From assembly GCA_020026335.1 (NCBI GenBank), contig JAHHQO010000001.1, forward strand, positions 248,001 to 312,000: a stretch of 64,000 bases of DNA, written 5' to 3'. Origin of the DNA: Alistipes sp. GTDB lineage: Bacteria; Bacteroidota; Bacteroidia; Bacteroidales; Rikenellaceae. The translations under genes and the position numbers were made by a program. Below the pieces are notes generated by a model, which worked only from the letters and a program-made list of their open reading frames with translations, ran no database searches and was not told the DNA's origin. Shown here in pieces: positions 63,259 through 64,000 of this stretch. Position 1 is the first letter of the stretch; each line of letters opens with the position of its first letter.

Positions 63259-64000
63259 TTACTTCTTCAACTCCTCCTCGATGGGGTCGTGGTACTGCTC
63301 TTGCAGACGGTGCAACTCCTCCTTGAGTTGTGAGGTCAGCTCCTCGTAGCCCGGCTCGCCGTAGAGGTTGTGCATCTCGTGGGGGTCGTGCTGCAAGTCG
63401 TACAACTCCCACACATCGATGTCGTTGTAGAAGTGAATGAGCTTGTAGCGGTCGGTTCTCACACCGTAGTGACGCTTGACCATGTGCTCGGCAGGGTACT
63501 CGTAGAAGTGGTAGTAGAGCGACTTGCGCCACGAGTCGGGGTGCTCGCCCTTGAGCAGGGGAAGTAAAGAGACGCCCTGAATGTCGTCGGGCACTGCCAC
63601 ACCTGCCAATTCGAGGAAGGTGGGGGCGTAGTCGATGTTCTGCACCATCTCGTCAATGTCGCCACGGCGGTCGAAACCCTTGGGCAGACGCATCACCAAA
63701 GGCGTGTGCATCGACTCTTCGTACATGAAACGCTTGTCGAACCAGCCGTGCTCACCCATGTAGAAACCCTGGTCGGAGGTGTAGACCACAAGGGTGTTGT
63801 CCAAAAGTCCCTTTTCGTCGAGGTAGTCCAGCACGCGACCCACATTGTCGTCGAGGGATTTGAGTACCTTGGCGTAGTCGCGCATATATCGCTGATATTT
63901 CCACTCGTCGAGTGCCTTGCCCGTGGGAGGCTGGGCATAGAACTGCTTGATGATGGGGTCGTAGACCTTGTCGTAGGCGGCTCTCTCCTCTGCGGTCATG
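63259..64000 (-). CDS. sulfatase, C-terminal part (runs off window)
   Basis: At least 247 residues of an arylsulfatase-type enzyme. VVYTSDQGFYMGEHGWFDKR is the metal/substrate-binding region, and the C-terminal part (RHYGVRTDRYKLIHFYND to the end, with YDLQHDPHEMHNL) is the DUF4976-type tail. The N-terminus with the formylglycine site (C/S-x-P-x-R) lies outside. Gut Bacteroidales use such enzymes to desulfate mucin and glycosaminoglycans. The visible methionine at 63999 is probably internal. Confidence 0.9.
   Translation of the reverse strand, partial: MTAEERAAYDKVYDPIIKQFYAQPPTGKALDEWKYQRYMRDYAKVLKSLDDNVGRVLDYLDEKGLLDNTLVVYTSDQGFYMGEHGWFDKRFMYEESMHTPLVMRLPKGFDRRGDIDEMVQNIDYAPTFLELAGVAVPDDIQGVSLLPLLKGEHPDSWRKSLYYHFYEYPAEHMVKRHYGVRTDRYKLIHFYNDIDVWELYDLQHDPHEMHNLYGEPGYEELTSQLKEELHRLQEQYHDPIEEELKK

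Noticed and set aside
1..64000. CRISPR array, transposase, integrase or prophage
   Set aside because: No regular repeat-spacer series, no insertion-sequence inverted ends and no recombinase gene were seen.

Overview
The window is a stretch of a Bacteroidales chromosome, most likely from a gut Rikenellaceae (Alistipes-like) organism. This rests on the recurring Bacteroidetes promoter pattern (TTTG, about 20 bases, TAnnTTTG), the near absence of Shine-Dalgarno sequences, lineage-typical families (DUF4270, DUF3098, DUF4271, DUF3467, OmpP1/FadL-type 'hemin receptor', GH109), the conserved ftsX-DUF3098-uppP-truB-queA order, and a GC-rich backbone. The genus is an inference; no rRNA gene is present.

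Layout. 1-9.35 kb (minus): the start of topA, a DUF4270 lipoprotein overlapping a one-domain glycogen-synthase-like protein, then a tight operon YfhO-ftsX-DUF3098-uppP-truB-queA (cell envelope, division and tRNA modification). 9.4-19.1 kb: a structured leader before a polyprenyl synthase, a FucP-like MFS transporter, pflB-pflA, rplS with a long hairpin-rich leader, surE, a NarL-type two-component pair and tRNA-Ser(GGA).

19.1-26.7 kb is a visibly AT-rich accessory island directly after tRNA-Ser, all on the minus strand, holding two defence modules. One is a DpnII/MboI-type GATC restriction-modification system: two adenine methyltransferases, the endonuclease and a 74-residue protein of unknown role. 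The other is a compact four-gene operon: a DarT-type DNA ADP-ribosyltransferase on a long coiled-coil stalk, a protein with a NADAR-like signature (possible de-ADP-ribosylase antidote), and a ZorA/ZorB-like ion-driven motor pair. I know of no described system with this combination, and it is the best candidate for something new in the window.

26.7-31.4 kb (minus): PAP2 phosphatase, MBOAT O-acyltransferase and SGNH hydrolase (likely envelope polysaccharide acylation), and a zinc metallopeptidase. 31.4-34.4 kb (plus): LolC/E-like permease, ubiE/menG, a small lipoprotein and a SPOR-like protein. 34.5-53.5 kb: a GH109 lipoprotein, then mostly plus-strand housekeeping genes (lnt, folC, cmk, ispH, S41 protease, histidine kinase, DUF4271, hemD, rnpA, yidD, proS) with tRNA-Ser(CGA), a low-complexity lipoprotein and an OmpP1/FadL barrel. 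54-64 kb: an ECF-like sigma factor with an adjacent 48-residue acidic protein, two duplicated tRNA-Glu(CTC) genes, a DUF3298 lipoprotein, two paralogous candidate small RNAs sharing promoter and 5' end, glycosyltransferases, an FAD-dependent dehydrogenase, tRNA-Leu(TAG) and the C-terminal part of a sulfatase. GH109 and the sulfatase fit host-glycan foraging in the gut.
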